From positions 1,240,001-1,304,000 of the forward strand of contig CP151794.1 in the NCBI GenBank assembly GCA_041860225.1: a DNA stretch of 64,000 bases. The letters run 5' to 3'. Below, in pieces: positions 8,541 to 16,422 of this stretch. Position numbers and translations under genes: made by a program. How positions within the stretch are numbered: the stretch's first letter is position 1; every line of letters begins with the position of its first letter. The notes below the pieces were generated by a model. It did no database searches. It worked only from the letters and a program-made list of their open reading frames with translations, and was not told the DNA's origin. The DNA comes from Magnimaribacter mokuoloeensis (lineage in GTDB: Bacteria > Pseudomonadota > Gammaproteobacteria > Magnimaribacterales > Magnimaribacteraceae).

Positions 8541-9750
8541 CGGACAACTCTTTGTTGAAAATATTCCAGTTATTGAATTGGCTAAGGAGTATGGCTCTCC
8601 ATTGTTTATATATTCTTCCAAAGAGATTGAGAATAATTTTCTAAATTATAAAAATGAAATAAGGGATCAAGACCTTGTCTGTTACGCAGTAAAGGCCAAC
8701 TCTAATTTACATATCTTAAAGCTACTCTCTGATCTTGGCTCTGGATTCGATGTCGTATCTGGAAACGAGCTGCAGAGATGCCTTTTAGCTGGAGCAGATA
8801 GAAAGAAAATTGTTTTTTCAGGTGTAGCAAAATCCCATGAAGAAATTAAGCTAGCAATAGAAAGTGACATTTTGTCTATCAATATAGAATCGGTTGGTGA
8901 ATTTGAAAGAATCGCAACAATAGCGAAAGAATTAAATAAAACAGTAAACTGTGCACTCAGGATAAATCCAGATATTAAGATAGGTTCTCATAGATACATA
9001 GAAACAGGATCTAAAACATCAAAATTTGGTTTGGATAAAGAGTCTGTGAGCAAGATTTCAGAACTTGCAAAGAGCAATGAGCACATTAATATTAAAGCTG
9101 TCGCTTGTCATATAGGTTCTCAGATTTCTGATGAGAATTTAATTCTCAAAAGCCTTATCTATATAAAAGAAATTGCTGATCAACTAAAAGGAGAAGGTCA
9201 TGAGCTTAACTATCTGGACATAGGGGGAGGTTTAGGAATTCAATATAAAGATGAAGAAAAGGGAGATCCAAAAATTTTAATTTCCGAAGTTAAGACTTTA
9301 CTCAAAGAAACGGATTATCAAGTAATAGTTGAACCCGGAAGATCTATAGTCGGAACTTCTGGAATACTTCTTACGAAAGTAGAATATATAAAAGAAGCTG
9401 GTGAGAAGAAATTTGCCATTATCGATGCGGGAATGAATGATCTTATCAGACCTTCATTGTATGAAGCCTGGCATAAAGTAAGAGAGGTTGAGGAAGGAGA
9501 TGTAGAAAGTGAAACTTACGATCTGGCTGGACCAGTATGCGAAACAGGAGATATTCTTGCTAGAGATAGAAGCCTAAAAATACAACCAAATGATTATTTA
9601 GTATTTATGGATGTAGGTGCTTATGGTTCGGTTATGTCTTCCAATTACAACTCTAGGTTGAAGCCTGCAGAATTGCTTGTAACTAAAGATGTCGCGAAAG
9701 TAATAAAAAGAAAAGAAAACTTCGAAGACCTTATCGCTTTGGAGTCTTAG
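8527..9750 (+). CDS. lysA: Diaminopimelate decarboxylase
   Basis: PLP enzyme that decarboxylates meso-diaminopimelate to lysine. Visible: PLP lysine in CYAVKANSN (about Lys56 from this start), SGFDVVSGNEL, CHIGSQI, the phosphate-binding LDIGGGLGIQY, VEPGRSIVGTSG, and the AGPVCETGDILARDR active-site cysteine block. I prefer ATG 8527 (407 residues, MKTIDGQLFVENIP) over the in-frame TTG at 8521 because family members begin this way; both lie inside lptM. It ends 6 nt before dapF, which makes its substrate. Confidence 0.97.
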   Translation: MKTIDGQLFVENIPVIELAKEYGSPLFIYSSKEIENNFLNYKNEIRDQDLVCYAVKANSNLHILKLLSDLGSGFDVVSGNELQRCLLAGADRKKIVFSGVAKSHEEIKLAIESDILSINIESVGEFERIATIAKELNKTVNCALRINPDIKIGSHRYIETGSKTSKFGLDKESVSKISELAKSNEHINIKAVACHIGSQISDENLILKSLIYIKEIADQLKGEGHELNYLDIGGGLGIQYKDEEKGDPKILISEVKTLLKETDYQVIVEPGRSIVGTSGILLTKVEYIKEAGEKKFAIIDAGMNDLIRPSLYEAWHKVREVEEGDVESETYDLAGPVCETGDILARDRSLKIQPNDYLVFMDVGAYGSVMSSNYNSRLKPAELLVTKDVAKVIKRKENFEDLIALES

Positions 9751-9756
9751 TCTCTA

Positions 9757-10548
9757 ATGTATTTAGATTTACAAATCTATTCTGGCCTGGGAAACATTAT
9801 TGCAATTGTTGATTCTGTAAGAAAAGATATCTCCATAGACTCTAAAATCGTACTAAGTTTATACGAAAATAAAGGCATTAATTTTGATCAACTCATTCAA
9901 ATCTTACCTCCTCTAAGTCCTGAGAATGATTTTGATGTAAAGATTTATAACAATGATGGGTCACTTGCATTAAATTGCATTAATGGAGCTAGATGTGTGT
10001 CCAAATTTGTTGAAGATAGCTCTCTGAGTGCAGCAAAGGAAATAAAAGTAAGCACTGATGGCGGCCTCTGGCATCTTCAAGCTAAAAGTAATGAACAATT
10101 CTCAGCATCTTTTGAAGTAACTAGCCCTATAGATCAAATCACTCTCGATTTTGGAGAAGAAAGCTTAATTTTAGATTGTATAAATCTTGGCAATCCTCAT
10201 GGAATTACCTTTCAAGATAAAGACTCAACTATCAATTTTCTAAAAATAGGAAAAGATCTTCAAGAAAGTAGCTACTTTCCTGATGGAGTGAACTTTGGCC
10301 TAGCAAATATATTGAGTGATAGTGAGATGGACCTAAGAGTGTACGAAAGAGGTGCTGGAGAGACCGCAGCATGTGGAAGCGGGGCATGTGCAGCTGCGAT
10401 TATTGGGATATCAAGAAAAAACATGGTGGCTCCAGTGAAGGTTAACTTCCAACTGGGAAGTCTTTTGATAGACTATAAGAAAGAATCTAGTCTAATAGTC
10501 GCTGAAGGATCAGCGACTTTAGTAGAAGAGAGACAAATCGAAATTTAA
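9757..10548 (+). CDS. dapF: Diaminopimelate epimerase
   Basis: Cofactor-independent racemase converting LL- to meso-diaminopimelate for lysine and peptidoglycan. 263 residues, a little short of the E. coli enzyme. The two catalytic cysteines are present: Cys74 in NNDGSLALNCINGARC and Cys206 in GAGETAACGSGACAAA. The first motif normally reads CGNG; here the glycine after the catalytic cysteine is isoleucine, an unusual change in an otherwise standard site. Its TAA overlaps the ATG of the next gene by one base. Confidence 0.95.
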   Translation: MYLDLQIYSGLGNIIAIVDSVRKDISIDSKIVLSLYENKGINFDQLIQILPPLSPENDFDVKIYNNDGSLALNCINGARCVSKFVEDSSLSAAKEIKVSTDGGLWHLQAKSNEQFSASFEVTSPIDQITLDFGEESLILDCINLGNPHGITFQDKDSTINFLKIGKDLQESSYFPDGVNFGLANILSDSEMDLRVYERGAGETAACGSGACAAAIIGISRKNMVAPVKVNFQLGSLLIDYKKESSLIVAEGSATLVEERQIEI

Positions 10549-11210
10549 TGTCAAAAAAGAATTTAGATCCAAAGCAAGTAGAAGAATTTCTTTTACTGAA
10601 TCCTGATTTTCTTTCTAGCAATTCTCATATTTTAAACTCTATAGAAATAGTTCACGAGACAGGTGGTGCCGTCTCATTAATTCAAAAACAAGTTGAAATG
10701 CTTAGACGGAATTATGAATCTACATCTAGCAACCTATTACATTTACTTGATATTGCAAAAAACAATGAAGGAATCTTCGAAAAAACAAAAAAGTTAATTT
10801 TGGAGTTGATAGTATGTAGGAATCTTACCGATGTGGTCTCTATGACAGAGGATACCTTCAAAAGAGAATTTAAGGCTGATGCATGTAAAGTCCTGTTTTT
10901 TAAAGAAAATAACAATATTCCTAAGGGCAGGATTATTGATGTTAAAGAAGCTCATAAACATATAGGAAAGAAATTTAATGCAGTTGATATATTTTGTGGA
11001 GCTCTAGATAAAAATGAATCGAATTATATATTTGATAAAAAGTCTGGAGTTGTAGATTGTGTATTAGTACCAATAAAGAATTCCGAGTGTCCTGCAATGC
11101 TGGCGCTAGGGTCTAAATCACCAGACACCTACTCCGAAGAAAACGACTCTTTGTTTTTGGAGTTTGTGGCGGAAACACTATCGAAACTTATTGATAGAAA
11201 TAATTTTTAG
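10548..11210 (+). CDS. DUF484 family protein (YigA-like)
   Basis: 220 residues, no catalytic motif that I can identify. The N-terminal LDPKQVEEFLLLNPDFLSSN is characteristic of DUF484, followed by a helical, probably coiled-coil stretch (VSLIQKQVEMLRRNYES) and a GAF-like C-terminal half (CKVLFFKE...VDCVLVPIKN...PAMLALGSKSPDTYS). In E. coli and Pseudomonas the homologue sits between dapF and xerC, as here. Function is unknown; position suggests a link to XerC or the cell cycle, but that is inference. It is translationally coupled to dapF and directly abuts xerC. Confidence 0.85.
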   Translation: MSKKNLDPKQVEEFLLLNPDFLSSNSHILNSIEIVHETGGAVSLIQKQVEMLRRNYESTSSNLLHLLDIAKNNEGIFEKTKKLILELIVCRNLTDVVSMTEDTFKREFKADACKVLFFKENNNIPKGRIIDVKEAHKHIGKKFNAVDIFCGALDKNESNYIFDKKSGVVDCVLVPIKNSECPAMLALGSKSPDTYSEENDSLFLEFVAETLSKLIDRNNF

Positions 11211-12122
11211 ATGCTACATAAAGATATCCAAATCTTTTTATCATATTTAGAATCCGTAAAACAATACTCTGAGCATACTCTTAATGGGTATAAGCGAGAT
11301 CTTCAAAAGTTATCAAACTATCTTGCAGATCAAGAAATAGAGAAATGGAAATTAGTAAAAGAACATGACTTGAGAACTTTTGTTAATTCTGAAAGAAGAA
11401 GAGGGCTTAGCCCAAGAAGTATTCAAAGACTTTTGTCCTCTTGCAGAACTTTTTTTGAATTTTTATTGACTGAAGGTCAGATCCAGCTAAGTCCGGCTCA
11501 AAATATAAGCTCTCCTAAGTTAGCACAACTCCTTCCTAAAGCAATGGATGCAGATCTCGTGCAAAGGCTTTTAGATTTCAAGGCTAAAGGGATGATTGAA
11601 GTAAGGGATAAAGCCCTTGCAGAACTTCTATACTCTTCAGGATTAAGGCTATCAGAAATATGTAAACTAAATATGGAGGATTTAGATACCAAAGAAAGAA
11701 CATGTGTTGTAACTGGTAAGGGCAATAAAACAAGAATAGTTCCTGTAGGAAAGAAGGCTATTCAAGCAATAAGAGACTGGTTTATGTACAGATCAGAATT
11801 AAAACAATCTAAAGAAACATCTACTAAGGCTATTTTTTTAAATAATAAAGGAAATAGAATATCTCCAAGATCAATTCAGCTTAGGTTAGAAAAATTATGT
11901 CTTATGCGAGGCCTTCCAGGTATAAATCCCCATATGTTAAGGCACTCTTTTGCCAGTCATGTACTTGAATCAAGTGGGGACTTAAGAGCTGTTCAAGAAA
12001 TGTTGGGCCATTCAGACATAGGAACAACACAGATATATACCAAATTAGATTTCCAACATCTGTCCAAGGTATATGACAAAGCCCACCCGAGAGCAAAAAA
12101 AGGTATGAAAGATGAGCATTAA
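11211..12122 (+). CDS. xerC: Tyrosine recombinase XerC
   Basis: Site-specific recombinase that with XerD resolves chromosome dimers at dif. 303 residues. N-terminal SAM-like domain (IQIFLSYLESVKQYSEHTL), then the catalytic domain with all expected residues: Arg146 (SSGLRLSEI), Lys170 (VTGKGNK), His241 and Arg244 (HMLRHSFASH), His267 (LGHSDIG) and the nucleophile Tyr276 (QIYTKLD). The gene order dapF-DUF484-xerC-yigB identifies XerC rather than XerD or a mobile-element integrase. It overlaps the next gene by 11 nt. Confidence 0.95.
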   Translation: MLHKDIQIFLSYLESVKQYSEHTLNGYKRDLQKLSNYLADQEIEKWKLVKEHDLRTFVNSERRRGLSPRSIQRLLSSCRTFFEFLLTEGQIQLSPAQNISSPKLAQLLPKAMDADLVQRLLDFKAKGMIEVRDKALAELLYSSGLRLSEICKLNMEDLDTKERTCVVTGKGNKTRIVPVGKKAIQAIRDWFMYRSELKQSKETSTKAIFLNNKGNRISPRSIQLRLEKLCLMRGLPGINPHMLRHSFASHVLESSGDLRAVQEMLGHSDIGTTQIYTKLDFQHLSKVYDKAHPRAKKGMKDEH

Positions 12123-12810
12123 ATATATTTCTTTCGATCTTGATGACACCTTTTGGGATGTTATGCCCACTATATATAGGGCAGAAGACCTGACATCATC
12201 CTGGATTAAGGAAAATTACCCTGGGGCAGATAAAATAATTCAGTCTACCAATATGGTGGATTTGAGAAATAAACTTCTTAAAGAGGATCCATCATTGCTT
12301 GTTAAGATCTCAGACTTGAGAACTAAAATGTTTTATGAAGTCGGCTTATTGGCCGGCTACACCAAAGAAGAATCTGATAAGTTGTCGAAAAATGCCTTCA
12401 ATATCTTTATTGAGGCACGAAATGACGTGAAATTATTTGAAGGGGTGCAAGAAACACTAGAGTCATTGAATCAGAATTACTTTCTAGGTGTCATAACTAA
12501 TGGCAATGCTGACCTAAAAAAAATTGGCATAGATCACCTTTTTTCTCATATATTTTCTTCTGCCAATTCAGGGGCTCATAAACCAGATCCAAAAGCATTC
12601 GAAATTTTGATTGAAGCATCTGGCCTCAAACCTGAAGAAATCTGTCACGTTGGGGATCATCCCCTAAATGACGTTAAGGGAAGTTTGGATTGTGGAATGC
12701 AACCAATATGGTTTAAAAATAAAGACGCAGAATGGCCCTATGAAGAATTAGTTGTTCCTCAATTTGAGAAATGGGGAGATTTCGAATCCGTATTAAAGAG
12801 CGCTTATTAA
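12112..12810 (+). CDS. yigB: HAD-family hydrolase (YigB-like phosphatase)
   Basis: Haloacid-dehalogenase-fold phosphatase, 232 residues. All four HAD motifs are visible: nucleophile FDLDDTFWDV, VITNGNADL, the lysine in HKPDPKAF, and HVGDHPLNDVKGSLDCGM. In E. coli YigB is an FMN and riboflavin-intermediate phosphatase; substrate here is inferred only from position after xerC. Its start lies inside xerC (11-nt overlap). Its TAA stop shares three bases with the stop codon of the convergent cytochrome gene, a tail-to-tail overlap. Confidence 0.88.
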   Translation: MSIKYISFDLDDTFWDVMPTIYRAEDLTSSWIKENYPGADKIIQSTNMVDLRNKLLKEDPSLLVKISDLRTKMFYEVGLLAGYTKEESDKLSKNAFNIFIEARNDVKLFEGVQETLESLNQNYFLGVITNGNADLKKIGIDHLFSHIFSSANSGAHKPDPKAFEILIEASGLKPEEICHVGDHPLNDVKGSLDCGMQPIWFKNKDAEWPYEELVVPQFEKWGDFESVLKSAY

Positions 12811-13217
12811 ATGCTGTCTAGCATATGCTGAACGGCTGAAGAAAGCTCATCATCCGAGCAATCCATGCACATGCCCATAGCTGGCATTCCGTTAAGACCA
12901 TTTTTTACAGACGCGGTAAGGGCTTCTATACCCTTATCTGGTCTAGCACCCCATGATGATGCATCAGCAAACTTAGGAGCACCGGCAAGACCAATATTGT
13001 GACATGTTGCACAGGCGTTTGTGTAAACCTCCTCACCATCTCTGCTGCCAGAAGTAGAGACGACTGTTTCGGTTACCGCAGTACCGCATTCTTCACCTTG
13101 AACACAAACGGAACCTACAGGAGCAATTCTTTTTTCTATGGCTTTTTTAGCCTCAGAAGCGCCTAGGCTCAGTACAACACCAGCACAAATAATTAAGATA
13201 AATTTTGAATATTTCAT
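12807..13217 (-). CDS. Cytochrome c5-like monoheme periplasmic protein
   Basis: 136 residues. An N-terminal signal peptide (MKYSKFILIICAGVVLSLGA) is followed by a linker with two cysteines (VCVQGEEC), one heme site CATCH in YTNACATCHNIGLAGAPKF, and a probable axial Met in NGMPAMGMCMDC, where two more cysteines lie as in cytochromes c5. It is a likely periplasmic electron carrier to the oxidase encoded at 46-49 kb (inference). ATG 13217 has no clear ribosome site. Convergent with, and overlapping, yigB. Confidence 0.88.
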   Translation of the reverse strand: MKYSKFILIICAGVVLSLGASEAKKAIEKRIAPVGSVCVQGEECGTAVTETVVSTSGSRDGEEVYTNACATCHNIGLAGAPKFADASSWGARPDKGIEALTASVKNGLNGMPAMGMCMDCSDDELSSAVQHMLDSI

Positions 13218-13294
13218 AAATAAAACAATAGCTCAAGGTAAGGCGAGTTGCATTATAGAACATTAAACATTTCGAGTCTTCTCGAAATTAAACC

Positions 13295-14476
13295 CTAAAA
13301 AGCAGGTATATCAGTTTGGGTTCTTCCTAGGATAAGAGCATGAATATCATGGGTGCCCTCGTAAGTATTAACTACCTCAAGATTTACCATATGACGCATA
13401 ATTGGATATTCGTCGGATATTCCATTCCCACCAAGCATGTCTCTAGATTTACGAGCTATTTCAAGTGCCTTACCGGTGGAGTTTCTTTTAATTAAAGAAA
13501 TTAGTTCTGGAGAAATATTATGGTCGTCCATCAATTGGCCCGCTCTGTAACATCCTTGCAGTCCGATACTGATATCGGTTTGCATATCTGCTAGCTTTAA
13601 CTGAATTATTTGATTAGAGCCTAATGGCTTATCAAATTGCTTTCTATCCATGACATAATCTCTGGCAGTATGCCAACATGTCTCAGCTGCCCCTAATGCT
13701 CCCCATGCTATTCCATACCTGGCATTATTTAAACAACTGAAAGGACCTTTAAGTCCTTCAATGTTTGGTAACATTTGGTTTTCTTCAACAAAGACATCTT
13801 CCATGACAATCTGACCAGTTACTGATGCTCTCAAGGCAAGTTTACCTTCTATTTTGGGAGCACTAAGACCTTCCATTCCTTTCTCAAGGATGAATCCTTT
13901 TATCTTTCCTTCATCATTTTTTGCCCAAACTACAAAAACATCAGCAATAGGACTATTGGAAATCCACATTTTTGCACCTGATAAAGAATATCCTCCATCA
14001 ACGCTTTTAGCCCTTGTAATCAAACCCCCGGCATCGGAACCATAATCGGGTTCTGTTAAACCAAAGCAACCAATCTTTTCTCCTTTTGCTAGACCAGGCA
14101 AATATTTTTCTTTTTGTTCTTCAGATCCAAAAGCATATATCGGATACATAACTAGAGAAGATTGAACACTCATCATAGACCTGTATCCAGAATCTACTCT
14201 TTCAACTTCTCTGGCTATAAGCCCATAACTCATATAGTCAACTCCGGGACAATCATAGCCTTGAATTGTAGATCCTAGCAGGCCTACAGACCCCATCTCT
14301 TGGAAAATCGATGGATCAGTCTCTTCATTCCTAAAAGCTTCTCTTACCCTAGGTAAAAGCTTTTCTTGAGCAAATTGATGAGCAGTATCTCTGACCATTC
14401 TTTGGTCATCAGATAGTTGCTGCTCTAGTAAAAAAGGATCTTTCCAATTTATAGATTGCCAAGTGTTGCTTGCCAT
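13295..14476 (-). CDS. gcdH: Glutaryl-CoA dehydrogenase-type acyl-CoA dehydrogenase
   Basis: FAD enzyme, 393 residues, of the acyl-CoA dehydrogenase family. Visible: CFGLTEPDYGSDAGG and MWISNSPIADVFVVWAK flavin motifs, the subfamily-typical RYGIAWGALGAAE block, DMLGGNGISDEYPIMRH, and the catalytic glutamate (about Glu373) in NTYEGTHDIHALILGR followed by the IPAF end typical of glutaryl-CoA dehydrogenases. It likely converts glutaryl-CoA to crotonyl-CoA in lysine or tryptophan breakdown. A GGAG ribosome site precedes ATG 14476. It is a single gene, divergent from tRNA-Arg. Confidence 0.9.
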   Translation of the reverse strand: MASNTWQSINWKDPFLLEQQLSDDQRMVRDTAHQFAQEKLLPRVREAFRNEETDPSIFQEMGSVGLLGSTIQGYDCPGVDYMSYGLIAREVERVDSGYRSMMSVQSSLVMYPIYAFGSEEQKEKYLPGLAKGEKIGCFGLTEPDYGSDAGGLITRAKSVDGGYSLSGAKMWISNSPIADVFVVWAKNDEGKIKGFILEKGMEGLSAPKIEGKLALRASVTGQIVMEDVFVEENQMLPNIEGLKGPFSCLNNARYGIAWGALGAAETCWHTARDYVMDRKQFDKPLGSNQIIQLKLADMQTDISIGLQGCYRAGQLMDDHNISPELISLIKRNSTGKALEIARKSRDMLGGNGISDEYPIMRHMVNLEVVNTYEGTHDIHALILGRTQTDIPAF

Positions 14477-14550
14477 ATTAACTCCATTCTTTAACGAAAA
14501 CGGATGATATCAGGGCTGGTATGTTAATAAAACATAAATTGAGATAGATA

Positions 14551-14556
14551 TATAAT
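14551..14556 (+). promoter_or_regulatory. -10 box for tRNA-Arg
   Basis: Perfect TATAAT whose last base is 8 nt before the first base of the tRNA, as expected for a sigma-70 stable-RNA promoter. No convincing -35 hexamer is visible 16-18 nt upstream. Confidence 0.55.
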
Positions 14557-14563
14557 CGCTACT

Positions 14564-14638
14564 GGGCTAGTAGCTCAGCTAGGATAGAGCGTCTGCCTCC
14601 GGAGCAGAAGGTCACAGGTTCAAATCCTGTCTAGCCCA
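14564..14638 (+). tRNA. tRNA-Arg(CCG)
   Basis: The 75-nt sequence folds as a full cloverleaf: acceptor stem GGGCTAG/CTAGCCC, D-stem GCTC/GAGC, anticodon stem TCTGC/GCAGA with loop CTCCGGA (anticodon CCG at 14599-14601, reading CGG), a 5-nt variable loop, and T-arm ACAGG-TTCAAAT-CCTGT. The discriminator is A; the CCA end is not encoded (TTAAT follows), so it must be added enzymatically. It reads a codon rarely used in the surrounding genes. It is the only tRNA in the window. Confidence 0.96.
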
Positions 14639-14734
14639 TTAATACCAATCTGAGGAATAAGTTATTTTTTTACTTGTTTTTTTTATGGTTAAGGCATGTT
14701 TTGTGAATATATACTAATTCTTTTGAGGAATTTT

Positions 14735-16369
14735 ATGGAACACGATCTAATAATTAAAAATGGAAATATCATAGACGGAACTGGCTCTGAAGGCTATTCA
14801 GCAGATATTGCAATAAAAGATGGGGTTATAACTGAAATTGGTGAAGTAAATGGCGAAGGGTCTGAAGTCATAGATGCTGAAGGCATGACTGTTTCACCTG
14901 GTTTTGTAGATATACACACTCATTTGGATGCTCAGATTGGTTGGGACCCCGAAATGACCCCTATATGCTGGCATGGTGTCACTACTGCTTTGATAGGAAA
15001 CTGCGGTCTCACTTTCGCTCCTTGCAAGCCAGAAGATGTAGAAGTTCTGGCAGGTATGATGGAAACAGTTGAGGATATTCCAAAGCAAGCCATTCTCTCT
15101 GGACTCCCTTGGAATTGGGAGCACTATGGTGAATATCTCGATATGCTTGAAGAACTTAAACCCTCCTTAAATGTAGCTGGTCTCGTTGGTCATTCTGCTA
15201 TTCGCTATTATGTCATGGGAGATAGATCGTTTGATGAACAAGCGACAGAAGCTGAAAAGCAACAAATGGCAGAGATTGTAGACAAAGCCATGAAAGATGG
15301 TGCTGTTGGATTCTCAACTAATCGTTACGAACCACACAAAGCTCCAGATGGTCGTTCAATTCCAGGAACCTTCGCCGAGTGTTCCGAGCTTGTAGAGATT
15401 GCAAAAGTTGTTGGACCTAAAGATGGCCTGATGCAGTTAGTTGGTGCGGATGCCGAGGTAATGAAGTCAGTTGCAGAAACAGAAGGAAGCAGAGTCTTAT
15501 TTAGCTATGGCTGTTCAGGTGAAGAAGGGTCTGGGGCCAAAGCTGCAAAGCATCTTGATGAAATGAATCTAGATGGACGTAATATCACAGCTACCAGTCA
15601 CACACGAGGATCTGGCTATATGTTTGGCCTTCAATCAGGTATACCCATTCAAGGTCCAACATGGGATAAATTACGAGAGAAAGGTTTTGCAGCCAGATTA
15701 GAAGCCATCAATAATGCAACATTCTGTGAGGCTCTTGTAGCAGAAGCGCGCGAACCTAAATCTTGTCCTATTCCTCTTCAAAAAGTTTACTTTTTAGGCC
15801 TAGATGAGATGCCCGATCACAACTCTGCGCAAAATCTCATAGAACTATCAAAATCTGCTTCAGAACATTGGTCTGAAACTTTTTTAAGATTATCTAGAGA
15901 AAGTAATGGTCGAGGTCTTTTCAACTGGCGCATGTTTGGAACTAACCTGAAGGAACAGGGTGACCTTTTTAACAGCGAAAATTTAATTCCTGGACTAGGG
16001 GATGTCGGTGCCCATGTTTCCCAAATTATGGACGGAGGTTGGGCTAGCTTTATATTGTCTCATTATGTCCGTGAGAAAGGAGTATTTACACTTCCTCAAG
16101 CCATTAAACGAATGACGGCTGACCCAGCTGCAGTGATTGGTCTAAAAGACCGAGGTATTCTAAAGGCTGGAATGAAAGCAGACATAAATGTGTTTAACCC
16201 CGAAGAAGTAACTGAACTTCAACCCTTATTGGTAAATGACTTTCCTGGTGAAGCACCTCGTTATATCCAAAAATCTAAAGGCTTCAAAGCTACGATTGTA
16301 AACGGCTCTGTAAATGTCCTTGATGGAGAGCCAACTGGTGCTCGTGCTGGACAGGTACTTAGACATTAA
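14735..16369 (+). CDS. N-acyl-D-amino-acid deacylase-like amidohydrolase
   Basis: Metal-dependent amidohydrolase, 544 residues. Opens with DLIIKNGNIIDGTGSEGY, has the metal-binding DIHTHLD, further family blocks GAVGFSTNRYEPH and TATSHTRGSG, and the C-terminal GDVGAHVSQIMDGGWASFIL and AVIGLKDRGILKAGMKADI. Likely deacylates N-acyl-D-amino acids or a related amide; substrate unknown. ATG 14735 has a GAGG ribosome site at 14725-14728; an in-frame ATG at 14696 lacks one. Arginine codons are mostly CGN (about 14 of 20 by eye), unlike the AGA/AGG norm of its neighbours, which suggests acquisition by transfer. Confidence 0.82.
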   Translation: MEHDLIIKNGNIIDGTGSEGYSADIAIKDGVITEIGEVNGEGSEVIDAEGMTVSPGFVDIHTHLDAQIGWDPEMTPICWHGVTTALIGNCGLTFAPCKPEDVEVLAGMMETVEDIPKQAILSGLPWNWEHYGEYLDMLEELKPSLNVAGLVGHSAIRYYVMGDRSFDEQATEAEKQQMAEIVDKAMKDGAVGFSTNRYEPHKAPDGRSIPGTFAECSELVEIAKVVGPKDGLMQLVGADAEVMKSVAETEGSRVLFSYGCSGEEGSGAKAAKHLDEMNLDGRNITATSHTRGSGYMFGLQSGIPIQGPTWDKLREKGFAARLEAINNATFCEALVAEAREPKSCPIPLQKVYFLGLDEMPDHNSAQNLIELSKSASEHWSETFLRLSRESNGRGLFNWRMFGTNLKEQGDLFNSENLIPGLGDVGAHVSQIMDGGWASFILSHYVREKGVFTLPQAIKRMTADPAAVIGLKDRGILKAGMKADINVFNPEEVTELQPLLVNDFPGEAPRYIQKSKGFKATIVNGSVNVLDGEPTGARAGQVLRH

Positions 16370-16391
16370 GCAATAATTTTTCCTAGCAAAA

Positions 16392-16422
16392 AATTCATAG
16401 GTTTATAATAAACCTATGAATT
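16392..16422. promoter_or_regulatory. Perfect 31-bp palindrome over -10 and start codon of the ThDP gene
   Basis: Left arm AATTCATAGGTTTAT (16392-16406), a single central A at 16407, and an exactly complementary right arm (16408-16422). The right arm contains the ATG at 16416. A TATAAT at 16404-16409 lies across the centre, which would place transcription start at or next to the ATG, so the mRNA may be leaderless and the palindrome a repressor operator. It is too AT-rich and has no downstream T-run for a good plus-strand terminator. Confidence 0.7.

Noticed and set aside
11211..12122. Tyrosine recombinase as a mobile-element integrase
   Set aside because: The position between DUF484 and yigB and the full-length Xer architecture identify it as the housekeeping XerC.
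14639..16391. Genomic island with att sites at tRNA-Arg
   Set aside because: The amidohydrolase codon use is odd, but I find no repeat of the tRNA 3' end downstream and no integrase, so an island is not supported beyond the single gene.
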